Origin: a virus | DNA length: 64,000 nucleotides | Virus record (IMG/VR): IMGVR_UViG_3300027797_000026 | Location: 1-64,000 of that record | Strand: one strand, 5' to 3' | Shown here: in pieces, positions 12,111-21,230 of the stretch | Layout: the number at the start of each line of letters is the position of its first letter | How positions within the stretch are numbered: the first letter of the stretch is position 1 | Notes under the pieces: model-generated | Told to the model about the DNA's origin: nothing | The model's database searches: none | What the model saw: the letters and a program-made list of their open reading frames with translations, nothing else | Position numbers and translations under genes: made by a program

Positions 12111-14045
12111 ATGAAAAATACTATCGAAAATCCTTATGAAAACTTTATTGCACTATCAAGATATGCTAAATGGGTAGAAGCAGAAGGACGTAGAGAGACA
12201 TGGGGAGAAACAGTAGATAGATACTTTTCTTTTATGACTAACCACTTAGAAAAAAATCACAATTACATTCCAAATGAAAAGCTAGTTGCGGAATTAAAAG
12301 AGTTTGTTTTTGAACGAAATGTAATGCCTTCCATGAGATCTGTAATGACTTCTGGGGCAGCCCTTGAAAGAGATAATGTAGCAGGATATAACTGTGCTTT
12401 CTTGCCAGTTGATTCCCCACGTTCTTTTGATGAAACTATGTATGTTTTGATGTGTGGAACTGGAGTTGGATTCTCAGTAGAATACAAGTATATTAATAAA
12501 CTTCCTGCCGTTCCAGAAAAACTTGAAAAAACGGATACAGTTATTGTAGTTGAAGATTCAAAACAAGGATGGGCTAAAGCATATCGTGAACTCCTTGCTT
12601 CACTTTGGGCAGGATATATTCCAGCAATTGATGTAACAAAAGTTAGACCTTCTGGTGCAAGATTAAAAACAATGGGTGGTCGCTCATCTGGTCCACAGCC
12701 ACTTATTAACCTTTTTGATTTTACTATTTCAAAATTTAAAGCTGCAACAGGAAGAAACCTTAAGCCGATTGAATGTCACGACATAATGTGCAAAATTGGC
12801 GAAGTAGTTGTAGTTGGTGGAGTTAGACGCTCTGCAATGATTTCACTTTCAAATATAAATGACATTGAAATGGCACAAGCTAAATCAGGTAACTGGTGGG
12901 AAGCAAGCCCACAACGTGCACTATCTAATAACTCAGTTGCGTATTCACGCAAGCCAGGAATGGAACAGTTTATTGCAGAATGGAAATCACTTTATGACTC
13001 AAAATCTGGAGAACGTGGTATATATAACGTTGCAGCAGCACAAGCACAAGCAGCTAAGTTTGGTAGAAGAGATCCAGAGATACACTATGGAACTAATCCA
13101 TGCTCTGAAATTATTTTGCGCCCATATCAGTTCTGCAATCTTTCAGAAGTAGTAGTTCGTGAAAATGATACTAAAAAAGACATTCAAAGAAAAGTTGAGT
13201 TAGCAACCATACTTGGAACATGGCAATCTACACTTACTGATTTTAAATATCTTAGAAAGATATGGAAAGATAACACAGAAGAAGAAAGATTACTAGGAGT
13301 TTCCTTGACTGGACAATTTGGACACAAGTTTATGTCTGGAAAAGAAGATTTGGTTATGCTTGAAGCATTCCTAATGACTCTTCGTGAAAAAGCAAGAGAA
13401 GTAAATAAAGAAGAGTCTGGGAAAATTGGGATTCCTGAGTCTGCAGCTATTACATGTGTAAAGCCTTCTGGAACAGTATCTCAATTGGTCGGGGTATCTT
13501 CAGGAATGCATCCATGGCATTCTCCATATTATATTCGTACAGTTCGTGGTTCAAAGGGGGATCCAATTTCTACATTTTTAAAAGAAGTTGGAATTCCAGT
13601 AGAAGATGACGTAATGAAGCCAAATGAGACTTATGTATTTTCATTTCCAGTTAAAGCTCCAGAGGGAGCAATTGTAAGAAATGACCTTACTGCAATTGAT
13701 CATTTAAATATTTGGCTAGTTTATCAACGTGCATGGTGTGAACACAAACCATCAATTACTGTTTCTGTAAAAGAAGAAGAATGGATGGAAGTAGGGGCTT
13801 GGGTATATAAAAACTTTGATGAAGTTTCTGGTATTTCATTCTTGCCTCATTCAGATCATACATATAAACAAGCTCCATACCAAGAAGTCTCAAAAGAAGA
13901 GTATGAGGCATTAGTTTCAAAGATGCCCAACAATATTCGTTGGGAAGACCTATCGTTTTATGAGACAGAAGATGGAACCTCACCCTCTGCCACCCTCGCA
14001 TGTAGCTCAGACGGCAATTGCGAACTTGTAGATATATCTGCCTAG
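12111..14045 (+). CDS. nrdJ: Class II (B12-dependent) ribonucleotide reductase, 644 aa
   Basis: Reduces ribonucleotides to deoxyribonucleotides for phage DNA synthesis using adenosylcobalamin. NPCSEIIL places the radical Cys at 331 with Asn329 and Glu333. C95 (GYNCAF) and C342 (FCNLS) are the reducible pair. KPSGTVSQL is the phosphate loop. The C-terminal ACSSDGNC holds the shuttle Cys pair that takes electrons from thioredoxin. Length fits the monomeric RTPR type. An eight-codon ORF at 12088 (MAEEKGDK) ends ATGA on this start, which could couple translation. The host must make or import B12. Confidence 0.92.
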   Translation: MKNTIENPYENFIALSRYAKWVEAEGRRETWGETVDRYFSFMTNHLEKNHNYIPNEKLVAELKEFVFERNVMPSMRSVMTSGAALERDNVAGYNCAFLPVDSPRSFDETMYVLMCGTGVGFSVEYKYINKLPAVPEKLEKTDTVIVVEDSKQGWAKAYRELLASLWAGYIPAIDVTKVRPSGARLKTMGGRSSGPQPLINLFDFTISKFKAATGRNLKPIECHDIMCKIGEVVVVGGVRRSAMISLSNINDIEMAQAKSGNWWEASPQRALSNNSVAYSRKPGMEQFIAEWKSLYDSKSGERGIYNVAAAQAQAAKFGRRDPEIHYGTNPCSEIILRPYQFCNLSEVVVRENDTKKDIQRKVELATILGTWQSTLTDFKYLRKIWKDNTEEERLLGVSLTGQFGHKFMSGKEDLVMLEAFLMTLREKAREVNKEESGKIGIPESAAITCVKPSGTVSQLVGVSSGMHPWHSPYYIRTVRGSKGDPISTFLKEVGIPVEDDVMKPNETYVFSFPVKAPEGAIVRNDLTAIDHLNIWLVYQRAWCEHKPSITVSVKEEEWMEVGAWVYKNFDEVSGISFLPHSDHTYKQAPYQEVSKEEYEALVSKMPNNIRWEDLSFYETEDGTSPSATLACSSDGNCELVDISA

Positions 14046-14112
14046 TGGTAGAATAATAGTATTGGGTAAAACCAAAATTCATGGGCAACACCGCTCAAAT
14101 GGAGATGACAAA

Positions 14113-14355
14113 ATGGCTATCAAAAATTTTGATAAAGCTGATTTAAATAAAGACGGGAAAGTAACTATGCAAGAACAAATCTTAGCAGCACTAGGAACTT
14201 ACGGAAGAGCATTTTTGGCAGCAGCCACTGCTCTATATATGACTGGAAATACTAATCCAAAGGATTTAATTGCAGCTGGCGTAGCAGCAATAGCTCCAGT
14301 AATTTTAAAGGCACTAAGTCCAAGTAATAAAGAATTTGGATTTACAAGCAAGTAA
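14113..14355 (+). CDS. Holin candidate with EF-hand-like N-terminus, 80 aa
   Basis: Residues 6-20 (DKADLNKDGKVTMQE) match an EF-hand calcium loop (D-x-N-x-D-G-x-V-x3-E). It is followed by two hydrophobic segments (AFLAAATALYMTG and LIAAGVAAIAPVILKAL), the two-helix pattern of small holins. The start at 14113 has GGAGATGA upstream. It sits between RNR and the fibre genes, and the endolysin is 2.3 kb away on the other strand. No other protein in the window is a better holin. Confidence 0.55.
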   Translation: MAIKNFDKADLNKDGKVTMQEQILAALGTYGRAFLAAATALYMTGNTNPKDLIAAGVAAIAPVILKALSPSNKEFGFTSK

Positions 14356-14380
14356 TTATTAGTCAATTAGGAATGCCCTT

Positions 14381-14389
14381 ATGCTAAAA
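14381..14389 (+). promoter_or_regulatory. Late promoter before fibre region
   Basis: TGCTAAAAT inside a CCCTTA...TAAGGG hairpin (about 14370-14401). The same stem followed by TTTCCTTTT could be a terminator for the holin gene, so the two readings compete. Confidence 0.45.
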
Positions 14390-14422
14390 TGGTGTAAGGG
14401 TATTTCCTTTTAGGGGTAAAAA

Positions 14423-14767
14423 ATGGCAGCTCAAAAAAATTTTCAAGTAGACGAGAATACGACGTTTACTTTTGAGGTACAATACCTTGATGAAGAAAAT
14501 GCTCCAATACAATTAAACCACCATACAGCAAAAATGCAAGTAAGAGATACACAAGGTGGAAAAAAGTTAGCATTTACATTAACAGAGCAAGACGGAATAG
14601 TAATAATACCTTCTTTAGGAAAGCTTTCAGTTTCTTTGTCACCAGAAAGAACTAAAAAGCTTTTTTATCCCAAGTCTGCATATGACTTAGTTATAATTGA
14701 TCCAAGCATTAATATAACAAGACTTCTAGAAGGATATCTAACATTAAATAGGGCGGTAACTATATAA
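14423..14767 (+). CDS. Virion-associated beta-domain protein, 114 aa
   Basis: The pattern MQVRDTQGGKKLAFTLTEQD...IVIIPSLGKLSVSLS...YDLVIIDPS is a known small beta-rich phage domain found beside fibre and baseplate genes. Structural, function not established. TAATG overlap with the next gene. Confidence 0.6.
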   Translation: MAAQKNFQVDENTTFTFEVQYLDEENAPIQLNHHTAKMQVRDTQGGKKLAFTLTEQDGIVIIPSLGKLSVSLSPERTKKLFYPKSAYDLVIIDPSINITRLLEGYLTLNRAVTI

Positions 14768-15204
14768 TGGCAACCCGCTTAATTGTAACCGAAAATAATC
14801 CACTTGTAGTAGTAAGAGCATCTGGGTCTCCAGGAAGAACAATTATCAGCGGTGCTGGAAATCCAGCAAATTCACTGGGGGCTCCAGGAGATTTCTATTT
14901 TGATACAAACACCACAAGATTTTGGGGTCCAAAGTCATTAGTTTCAAATTCTTGGAATATCCAGAACAGTTTTGTTCTGGACAAGCAGGTATCATTTATG
15001 TATGCGTGGGAAATGAGCCAGATAACTGGCCCAGTAAATGGCATATATTCAGTTATAATAAATCATAATTTGCAGTTTAACCCTAATGTCTTAGTCAAGT
15101 CAAGCTCTGGGGACATATTAGAAACTGGAATAGACTATAATAGTATTAACCAAATAACATTGACAATGGCCCAGCCATTTTCGGGGACAGCATACCTGTC
15201 CTAA
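14767..15204 (+). CDS. Fibre-region protein, 145 aa
   Basis: LGAPGDFYFDTNTTRFWGPK is the small beta repeat seen at phage fibre N-termini, followed by a WEMSQITGPVNGIYSVIINHNLQF strand region. Probably an adhesin or its adaptor. Not otherwise recognised. Confidence 0.6.
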   Translation: MATRLIVTENNPLVVVRASGSPGRTIISGAGNPANSLGAPGDFYFDTNTTRFWGPKSLVSNSWNIQNSFVLDKQVSFMYAWEMSQITGPVNGIYSVIINHNLQFNPNVLVKSSSGDILETGIDYNSINQITLTMAQPFSGTAYLS

Positions 15205-15219
15205 AAAGGAGATATAGAA

Positions 15220-16419
15220 ATGGCAAGAAAATTTTTAGTAAGCATTGATTTAAACAAGAATGAGTTACTCAATGCTAGAATTCAAAACTTAGGCGCAGCC
15301 CCATCAAACCCAGTCATTGGTCAGATCTACTACAACAGTGGCGACAATGTTATGTACTACTACAATGGACTAGCATCACCAAACGGTCCATGGCAGTCAA
15401 TGAGTGGTTCTCAAGAAGTAATTCAAGATGCAGTTGGCGCATCAATCGAAGGCGGAGTCGGGTTAACAAAAACATACGTTGATTCTACAGGAATCACAAC
15501 AATAGATTTAGACAATACAGCAGTAACAACTGGTTCATACGGATCACAAACAAAGATACCTACATTTACAGTAGATCAGCAAGGTAGATTAACTGCAGCT
15601 GGTGAAGTAGATGTTGCAACAGAGCTTTCAATAACTGGAGACACTGGAACAACTGCAATCTCTCTTCTTACAGAAGGCTTAACAGTAAATGGCGGAGAAG
15701 GAATTGATGTTGCTGTAACAAATAATGCAATTACAATTTCAGCAGAAGATGCAAGCACAACAAACAAAGGTGTTGCTTCTTTTGATGCAGCAGACTTTAA
15801 TGTAAATGCAGGAATCGTATCTGTAAAAGATATTAATTTAGATTCACAAACAACAGGTGATTATGTAGCAACAATTGTTGGAACCGCAAATGAAGTTACA
15901 GTTTCACCAAACAGTGGACATAATGCTGCAGTAACAATTGGATTACCAGACAATGTAGAAATTACTGGTAATTTGCAAGTTGGCGGAAACCTAAATGTTA
16001 TTGGAACTGTTAATTCTGTAAATACAACTCAGATTAACATTGAAGATAATAAAGTAAAGCTTAATAGCAATTTTACTGGAACACCTACAACAGACGCTGG
16101 ATTAACAGTAGAGCGTGGATCAGAAATAGATGTTGAAATACTATGGAATGAAACATCTGATAAGTGGACATTAACAAATAATGGCACAGATTATCATGCA
16201 ATTACTAGAAAGTATGCCGAAACATTAGGCGCATCAGCAACATCTTATACAATAACACATAACCTTGGAACAACAGATGTAACTGTTCAGATTTTTGAAG
16301 CTGCAGTACCATTTGCTCAAGTAGAAGCAGATGTTCAAAGATCAGCTGCAAATTCTGTAACTATTAACTTTGCCTCTGCACCTGCTGCTGGAGAATACAG
16401 AGTAGTTGTAGTAGGATAA
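15220..16419 (+). CDS. Tail fibre protein, 399 aa
   Basis: The N-terminal IGQIYYNSGDNVMYYYNG is a fibre-type beta motif. The middle has repeated GLTVNGGEGIDVAVTNNAI and GNLQVGGNLNVIGTVNSVNT strands, typical of trimeric phage fibres including T4-like and cyanophage types. A C-terminal domain (TSYTITHNLGTTDVTVQIFE) resembles a lectin-like beta sandwich. Preceded by AAAAAGGAGATATAGAA. Likely a receptor-binding or fibre shaft protein. Confidence 0.75.
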   Translation: MARKFLVSIDLNKNELLNARIQNLGAAPSNPVIGQIYYNSGDNVMYYYNGLASPNGPWQSMSGSQEVIQDAVGASIEGGVGLTKTYVDSTGITTIDLDNTAVTTGSYGSQTKIPTFTVDQQGRLTAAGEVDVATELSITGDTGTTAISLLTEGLTVNGGEGIDVAVTNNAITISAEDASTTNKGVASFDAADFNVNAGIVSVKDINLDSQTTGDYVATIVGTANEVTVSPNSGHNAAVTIGLPDNVEITGNLQVGGNLNVIGTVNSVNTTQINIEDNKVKLNSNFTGTPTTDAGLTVERGSEIDVEILWNETSDKWTLTNNGTDYHAITRKYAETLGASATSYTITHNLGTTDVTVQIFEAAVPFAQVEADVQRSAANSVTINFASAPAAGEYRVVVVG

Positions 16420-16421
16420 TC

Positions 16422-16880
16422 ATGTCTAGACAAATGCTAGTCCCACTAAGACTTCTAGCTTTGTCAACAGACCCAGTTTTTGGACAAGTTGGCGAAATTT
16501 ATATAAACACAGTAACCAAAAATTTGCGTGTTCATAATGGAACCACTTGGATAGAGCTAACTCCACCAAGCACAGACCCAACACCATTTTACATGCACAC
16601 TCACACATTTGATGGAGATGTTCATACAATTGACATACAGAATCAAATTGATTTTAAATCATTGTCTAATCCAAATACACCAGGAAAAGTATTACCAGAA
16701 ATTATAGGATATGATGGTGGAAATCCAGCAGACAATCTGCTAACACCGTCATTCGTAGAAGAAAGTTTATTTGATGCTGGGCTATATGACGGCACACAAG
16801 AAGAAACAATAGAAACAGGAACAGGTGGCGGAGGTTCCGAAGATTTCGACGCACCATCACTTGATGGAGGAGGCTCATAA
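16422..16880 (+). CDS. Fibre-region protein, 152 aa
   Basis: VGEIYINTVTKNLRVHNGTTWIEL is again the short fibre beta repeat, then His-rich MHTHTFDGDVHTID, then a Gly/Asp-rich end (GTGGGGSEDFDAPSLDGGGS). Could be a fibre adaptor. The His cluster may bind metal. TAATG coupling to the next gene. Confidence 0.6.
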   Translation: MSRQMLVPLRLLALSTDPVFGQVGEIYINTVTKNLRVHNGTTWIELTPPSTDPTPFYMHTHTFDGDVHTIDIQNQIDFKSLSNPNTPGKVLPEIIGYDGGNPADNLLTPSFVEESLFDAGLYDGTQEETIETGTGGGGSEDFDAPSLDGGGS

Positions 16881-18472
16881 TGGCATTAAAAATTCAATTA
16901 AGAAGAGACATAGCAGCAAACTGGACAGCAAATAATCCACTTCTTTTAAACGGTGAAATTGGAATAGAAACCGATACACTAAAGTTTAAAGTTGGAAACG
17001 GAACACAAAGATGGAATGTTCTTGGAAGTTATGCTCTAAGGCCAGGAGAAGCAAACGGTGTTGCCACATTAGGATCAGATGGCAAGATACCATTGTCACA
17101 ACTTCCAAGCCAGGTCTCACTTGACGCAGAAGCTTTAATAGCAATACAAAATGCCTTATCTTCAATTACAACAACAAATATTTCAGAAGGAAATGGTCTG
17201 TATTTTACAAATGCTAGAGCAGTAACCGCAGTAAGTGGATTATTTGATTCAGCGGGATCTTCCGCTAATGCTTTAGATGCAGCAAAATTAGATGCAACAT
17301 CAAAGGTAAATGTAGGAATTTCAATTTCATCAACTGACGCAAGCGCAAAAGCTACTCAATCTCTTTTAATTGCAAAAGCAGATTCTGAGCTATTTACAAA
17401 CAATGCAATTAATTCACTTACAACATCTGATATAGAAGAAGGAACAAGACTTTATTTTACACCACTAAGAGTTAATAATATAGTTGGTCCGCTTATTTCA
17501 GAAACAAGAGGATATGTAGATAGCCAACTAGTTGTTGCTAAAGCATATACCGATGCCGCATTAGGTGGATTTACACCACCATTAACTAATATAAGCTCTA
17601 CTTCAGATGTTCCAGAAGGAAGTAATTTATATTTTACAAATTCAAGAGCAATTACAGCAACTCAAGCAGCAAGAACTTCTGTTTTAGTTTCCGCCCTTGG
17701 AGCAGTAGACGATTTAAGAACTGAAATTCAAACTAGTTTAACTAACTATCTTCCAGTATCTGAACGTAATGCAATTAATGGATTAGCTGGGCTAGATGCA
17801 AATAGTAAAATACAAGAAATTCAAATTCCATCAACAATTGCAAGAACAGCGGATGTATCATCTACTGTAACATCTGCAATAGCAAATGTTGTTGATTCTG
17901 CGCCAACTGCTTTTGATACTCTTAAAGAAATTGCAACGTATATTGTCGCAGACGGGGCTGCCGCCACTGCTTTAGCAACACTAGTTGATACAAAGCTTGC
18001 ATCTACATTGGCAGCAACAACATATTCTCCAATTGTGTCTCCTACATTTACTGGAACAGTTACAATACCAGCAGGGGCATTAATATCTGGATATGCAACA
18101 GCCATCAACCTAACTTCAGGTTTGTCTTCTACTTTAACCTCTGCTAATGATTACACTGACTTAGCAATAGAAGGAATAGAAAACTCACTTGGTGGGTATC
18201 AGCCAGAAAATGAAAGAAACCAAAGCAATGGGTATGCTGGTCTAGATTCAGCAGGCAAGATATTAACATCTGCTGTGCCAGCAATATCAAATACAATGCT
18301 TGAAAATAATTCAATTACCATAAATGGAACAGCGATAGCACTTGGCGGAACTGTTATTACTGGATACACAAATGGTATATCAGGATCAAATATTAATAAA
18401 ATTACTTATGGAACAAATATAACACCACCTTCAAGCGGAAACTCTGCTGGAGACATCTACATTCAATACTAA
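16880..18472 (+). CDS. Tail fibre with Mtd-like N-terminal domain, 530 aa
   Basis: The first 50 residues (IQLRRDIAANWTANNPLLLN then GEIGIETDTLKFKVGNGT) match the major tropism determinant N-terminal domain found on many phage fibres. The shaft has NISEGNGLYFTNARA repeats at least three times and coiled-coil-prone Ala-rich parts, with a small C-terminal beta domain. A trimeric receptor-binding fibre is likely. Confidence 0.75.
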   Translation: MALKIQLRRDIAANWTANNPLLLNGEIGIETDTLKFKVGNGTQRWNVLGSYALRPGEANGVATLGSDGKIPLSQLPSQVSLDAEALIAIQNALSSITTTNISEGNGLYFTNARAVTAVSGLFDSAGSSANALDAAKLDATSKVNVGISISSTDASAKATQSLLIAKADSELFTNNAINSLTTSDIEEGTRLYFTPLRVNNIVGPLISETRGYVDSQLVVAKAYTDAALGGFTPPLTNISSTSDVPEGSNLYFTNSRAITATQAARTSVLVSALGAVDDLRTEIQTSLTNYLPVSERNAINGLAGLDANSKIQEIQIPSTIARTADVSSTVTSAIANVVDSAPTAFDTLKEIATYIVADGAAATALATLVDTKLASTLAATTYSPIVSPTFTGTVTIPAGALISGYATAINLTSGLSSTLTSANDYTDLAIEGIENSLGGYQPENERNQSNGYAGLDSAGKILTSAVPAISNTMLENNSITINGTAIALGGTVITGYTNGISGSNINKITYGTNITPPSSGNSAGDIYIQY

Positions 18473-18481
18473 GGAGACCAA

Positions 18482-20899
18482 ATGCCGCTAAATATTTTTG
18501 ACGGTTCCAGTTGGAATCCTTTAAAAAAAGTACAGATTCATGATGGCACAGCCTGGAATGAATCAAAAGCGGCATATGTATGGACAGGTACAGAATGGAA
18601 GTCTCTACTTGATTTAAAACCAAAAAATACAGAGCTTCCAATATTATCTTTACAAAATGGTGCATTTTGGTATGCTGCACAAGAAACAGTATCTGTATCA
18701 AATGGCGTATGGGAAAATTCCCCAACATCATTTAAATATCAGTGGCAAAAATCATCTTATAGTCAATCTGGATACAATTGGTCAAACATACTTGATAAAA
18801 CTTCAAGTACATTATTATTTGACGAAGACGAATGGGCAACAATAAGATCTTTAAAGTATGTTGGATATGCTGTAAGATGCAAAGTAACAGCTACAAATGC
18901 AGCTGGTGACAATGAAGATCCTGTCTATACACTACCAAGCCCATTAATAGGACCACAAAAGCTTACTATTTTAACTGCCGCTGTAGTTGAAATTGCAGGA
19001 ATAAAACAAAACGGACGCATAAAGCTAGATTGGGTTAAACCAATTGGAGCAAATAATTTTTACATACAATATTCAGGTGCAGCATCAGGCGAAGTAGCCC
19101 TTGCTGGTGACGTTAATACATATGAAATAGATACTGGAAACGGCAGCGGAGGATTGATAGTATTAGTTAGACCATTAAATACATCTAATGCAAGTGGAAT
19201 TACTGTTGAAGGACTAGGTACAAACGCATCAGTTTCTGATGTTAAGCCAAATAAACCTGCAGTAACATCGAGCCTTGTTTCAAAATCAACTGGCGGAACA
19301 TTTAATTGGTCATTGAATTTAATTCAACCTACAGAGTGGATTATTTATAATAATGGAGAACTATATACAAGTTCTTATCTATCAGGTCTTGGTGCATCAG
19401 CAACATCTTATGAAATTGATAGAATTGGCGCAGGCGGAACTACATTTGGTTCATTTACAATTACGGTTACTGGAACAGCACCAAGATTCTCAGATACTTC
19501 ATGGTCTTCTTCACCAGCCCTTACAATAACATACCCATCAGTTCCTCTACCAGTAAATCAAACGGCACCAACTGTTTCTGGAACAGGAAGATCATTTACA
19601 TCAACAAATGGAACATGGAGCAACTCAAATTCAATATCTTCATACATACATGAATGGTACGCAGACGGCGTAACAATACCATTTGGAATTGGAAGCAGTT
19701 TAAGTTTAGGAGATACAACACAGTATGATAACAAATCAATAACATCTTCTGTTTACGTATTAACCACTGATTTAAATACTACCGCAAAAACATATAGTAG
19801 CAACTCAGTCCCATCTACAACAATTGCTGCTGAAGAGCCTACTTCTCCTGTTCAATATTGGGGATGTTGTTCAAACGGAGGTGGAGTTACTGGAGTTTAT
19901 GCAAATAGTGGTGCAGCCGTAACTGGTTTAGGCCAATTATGTGCAAATGACGAACCTGGTAACACCTTAACTGGCGGAGTTTCCAGAACAGCAGTTTGTG
20001 TAGCTGTAAATTATACAATTCCAAACTTAGTTGGTATTTATACCCCTGCCAGCACATCAAATTACAACATTTCAGTTGGAACTTCTGTTGCAACTACTGA
20101 TTATACAAAAGAAGGAGTTGTTTCTTCTCAATCTCCAGTAGCTGGAACAATTGTAAGCTCTCCTCCAATTCCTACAATCACTGTACGTCAATTTGCTTAT
20201 CAGGCACCACCAGATTTCCCACCAGGATTACCAGCATGTCCTGGAACTATAACTAATGCAAACGCATACACATGTAATGAATTAGGAAGAACACTTCTTG
20301 GAAACTCTACTAATTATTCAATAAGCGTTGGACAACAATGCTGCGGAGATCTTGTAACATGTCCTTCTCCAGGAGAATGGAGTGCATGGAGTACATGCGT
20401 TGGAAGTAGCCAAAGTAGAACAAGAACAAATTATCGTTATGCTACATGTACATCTTATACTGAAACTCAAACACAATCTTGTACCCCACCAGTAGTTAAT
20501 GTAACTTACTACGCTGGATATTCTTTATGTAATAACAACTCTGGTGTTTATGGTTCTGGAAGTCCAACCGTTAGTGGTCCATATTCAGCAGCATCAATAC
20601 CATCAGATGTAATTATGGGACCAAGCACAGCAAGAGAAGTATTTAGATATAGATCTACATCGGAAGCCGCCCTGTCTGCAGCTGCTCAAGCTGGGTGTTC
20701 TGCCCCACCATTTTTCCCACCAGCATTCCCACCTGAACCAGTGTTTGCACCACCAACATTCTTTGATCCACCAGCTTTCCCAGGTGAACCAGAGGAACCA
20801 GTGTTTGCACCACCAACATTCTTTGATCCACCAGCTTTCCCAGCACCACCAGATTTCCCACCACCAAATTTCCCAGGCGGGTTCATTAGGGCATATTGA
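18482..20899 (+). CDS. Large adhesin: Ig-like, PASTA-like, TSP1-like, Pro/Phe tail, 805 aa
   Basis: In order: an N-terminal FDGSSWNPLKKVQIHDGTAW fibre motif; Ig/FN3-type beta domains to about 450; Cys-rich CCSNGGG; a PASTA-like unit near 510-575 (IPNLVG ... SSQSPVAGTIV), a peptidoglycan-binding type; a WSAWSTC thrombospondin type 1 like unit near 635; then a Phe/Pro tail from about 740 with a 49-base exact DNA repeat, ending GGFIRAY. It looks like a cell-wall adhesin. A TSP1-like unit in a phage is unusual and should be checked by structure prediction. Confidence 0.65.
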   Translation: MPLNIFDGSSWNPLKKVQIHDGTAWNESKAAYVWTGTEWKSLLDLKPKNTELPILSLQNGAFWYAAQETVSVSNGVWENSPTSFKYQWQKSSYSQSGYNWSNILDKTSSTLLFDEDEWATIRSLKYVGYAVRCKVTATNAAGDNEDPVYTLPSPLIGPQKLTILTAAVVEIAGIKQNGRIKLDWVKPIGANNFYIQYSGAASGEVALAGDVNTYEIDTGNGSGGLIVLVRPLNTSNASGITVEGLGTNASVSDVKPNKPAVTSSLVSKSTGGTFNWSLNLIQPTEWIIYNNGELYTSSYLSGLGASATSYEIDRIGAGGTTFGSFTITVTGTAPRFSDTSWSSSPALTITYPSVPLPVNQTAPTVSGTGRSFTSTNGTWSNSNSISSYIHEWYADGVTIPFGIGSSLSLGDTTQYDNKSITSSVYVLTTDLNTTAKTYSSNSVPSTTIAAEEPTSPVQYWGCCSNGGGVTGVYANSGAAVTGLGQLCANDEPGNTLTGGVSRTAVCVAVNYTIPNLVGIYTPASTSNYNISVGTSVATTDYTKEGVVSSQSPVAGTIVSSPPIPTITVRQFAYQAPPDFPPGLPACPGTITNANAYTCNELGRTLLGNSTNYSISVGQQCCGDLVTCPSPGEWSAWSTCVGSSQSRTRTNYRYATCTSYTETQTQSCTPPVVNVTYYAGYSLCNNNSGVYGSGSPTVSGPYSAASIPSDVIMGPSTAREVFRYRSTSEAALSAAAQAGCSAPPFFPPAFPPEPVFAPPTFFDPPAFPGEPEEPVFAPPTFFDPPAFPAPPDFPPPNFPGGFIRAY
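20735..20843 (+). repeat. 49-base direct repeat in adhesin tail
   Basis: Copies at 20735-20783 and 20795-20843, period 60, identical by eye. They encode EPVFAPPTFFDPPAFP twice. Confidence 0.8.
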
Positions 20900-20906
20900 C
20901 ATTAAA

Positions 20907-20915
20907 TGCTACAAT
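20907..20915 (+). promoter_or_regulatory. Late extended -10 promoter
   Basis: TGCTACAAT seven bases before the ATG at 20923. The context ACATTAAATGCTACAATAT nearly repeats at 27251. Confidence 0.65.
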
Positions 20916-20922
20916 ATGTTTT

Positions 20923-21159
20923 ATGGAAGAAAAAAGTCAATGGGAAAAATATAAAGAAAATCTAGGAGATACTAGGCCATGGGATCTGCTAAACCCAAAC
21001 ACAGAATTTGCAGACGAATCCTTGCAAGAAGAAAGATATAGCATATGCAAGATGTGTCCAGAATTTATTGGTGTAACTTCTCAATGTAAAAAATGCGGTT
21101 GCATAATGAAGTTAAAAACAAAGCTTTTGTTAGCACAATGTCCATTAGAAAAATGGTAA
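20923..21159 (+). CDS. Zinc-ribbon protein with CPLxKW end, 78 aa
   Basis: ICKMCPEF then CKKCGCIMKLKTK and CPLEKW: five to six Cys and a CPLxKW end, a recurrent pattern in small phage and cyanophage proteins next to structural genes. Role unknown. Start at 20923 from the leaderless-type promoter. Confidence 0.7.
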   Translation: MEEKSQWEKYKENLGDTRPWDLLNPNTEFADESLQEERYSICKMCPEFIGVTSQCKKCGCIMKLKTKLLLAQCPLEKW

Positions 21160-21188
21160 ATTTAGCCAGTTTATAAATATTTATAGGA

Positions 21189-21194
21189 TATAAT
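21189..21194 (+). promoter_or_regulatory. -10 candidate upstream of 185-aa gene
   Basis: TATAAT with no TGn and no clear -35; leader of about 30 bases with AAGGGGG. Confidence 0.4.
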
Positions 21195-21230
21195 TAACTA
21201 AGTAACACGATTTATACAAGGGGGTAGCCA

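Noticed and set aside
12088-12114. MAEEKGDK as a real gene
   Set aside because: Eight codons; kept only as a possible coupling ORF in the RNR leader.
20896-20901. TTGACA as -35 of the 20923 gene
   Set aside because: Only eight bases from the -10, so it cannot act as a normal -35.
20603-20902. Minus-strand reading rich in Trp over the adhesin tail
   Set aside because: It is the antisense of Pro/Phe repeat codons, has no start signal and lies wholly inside a clear gene.
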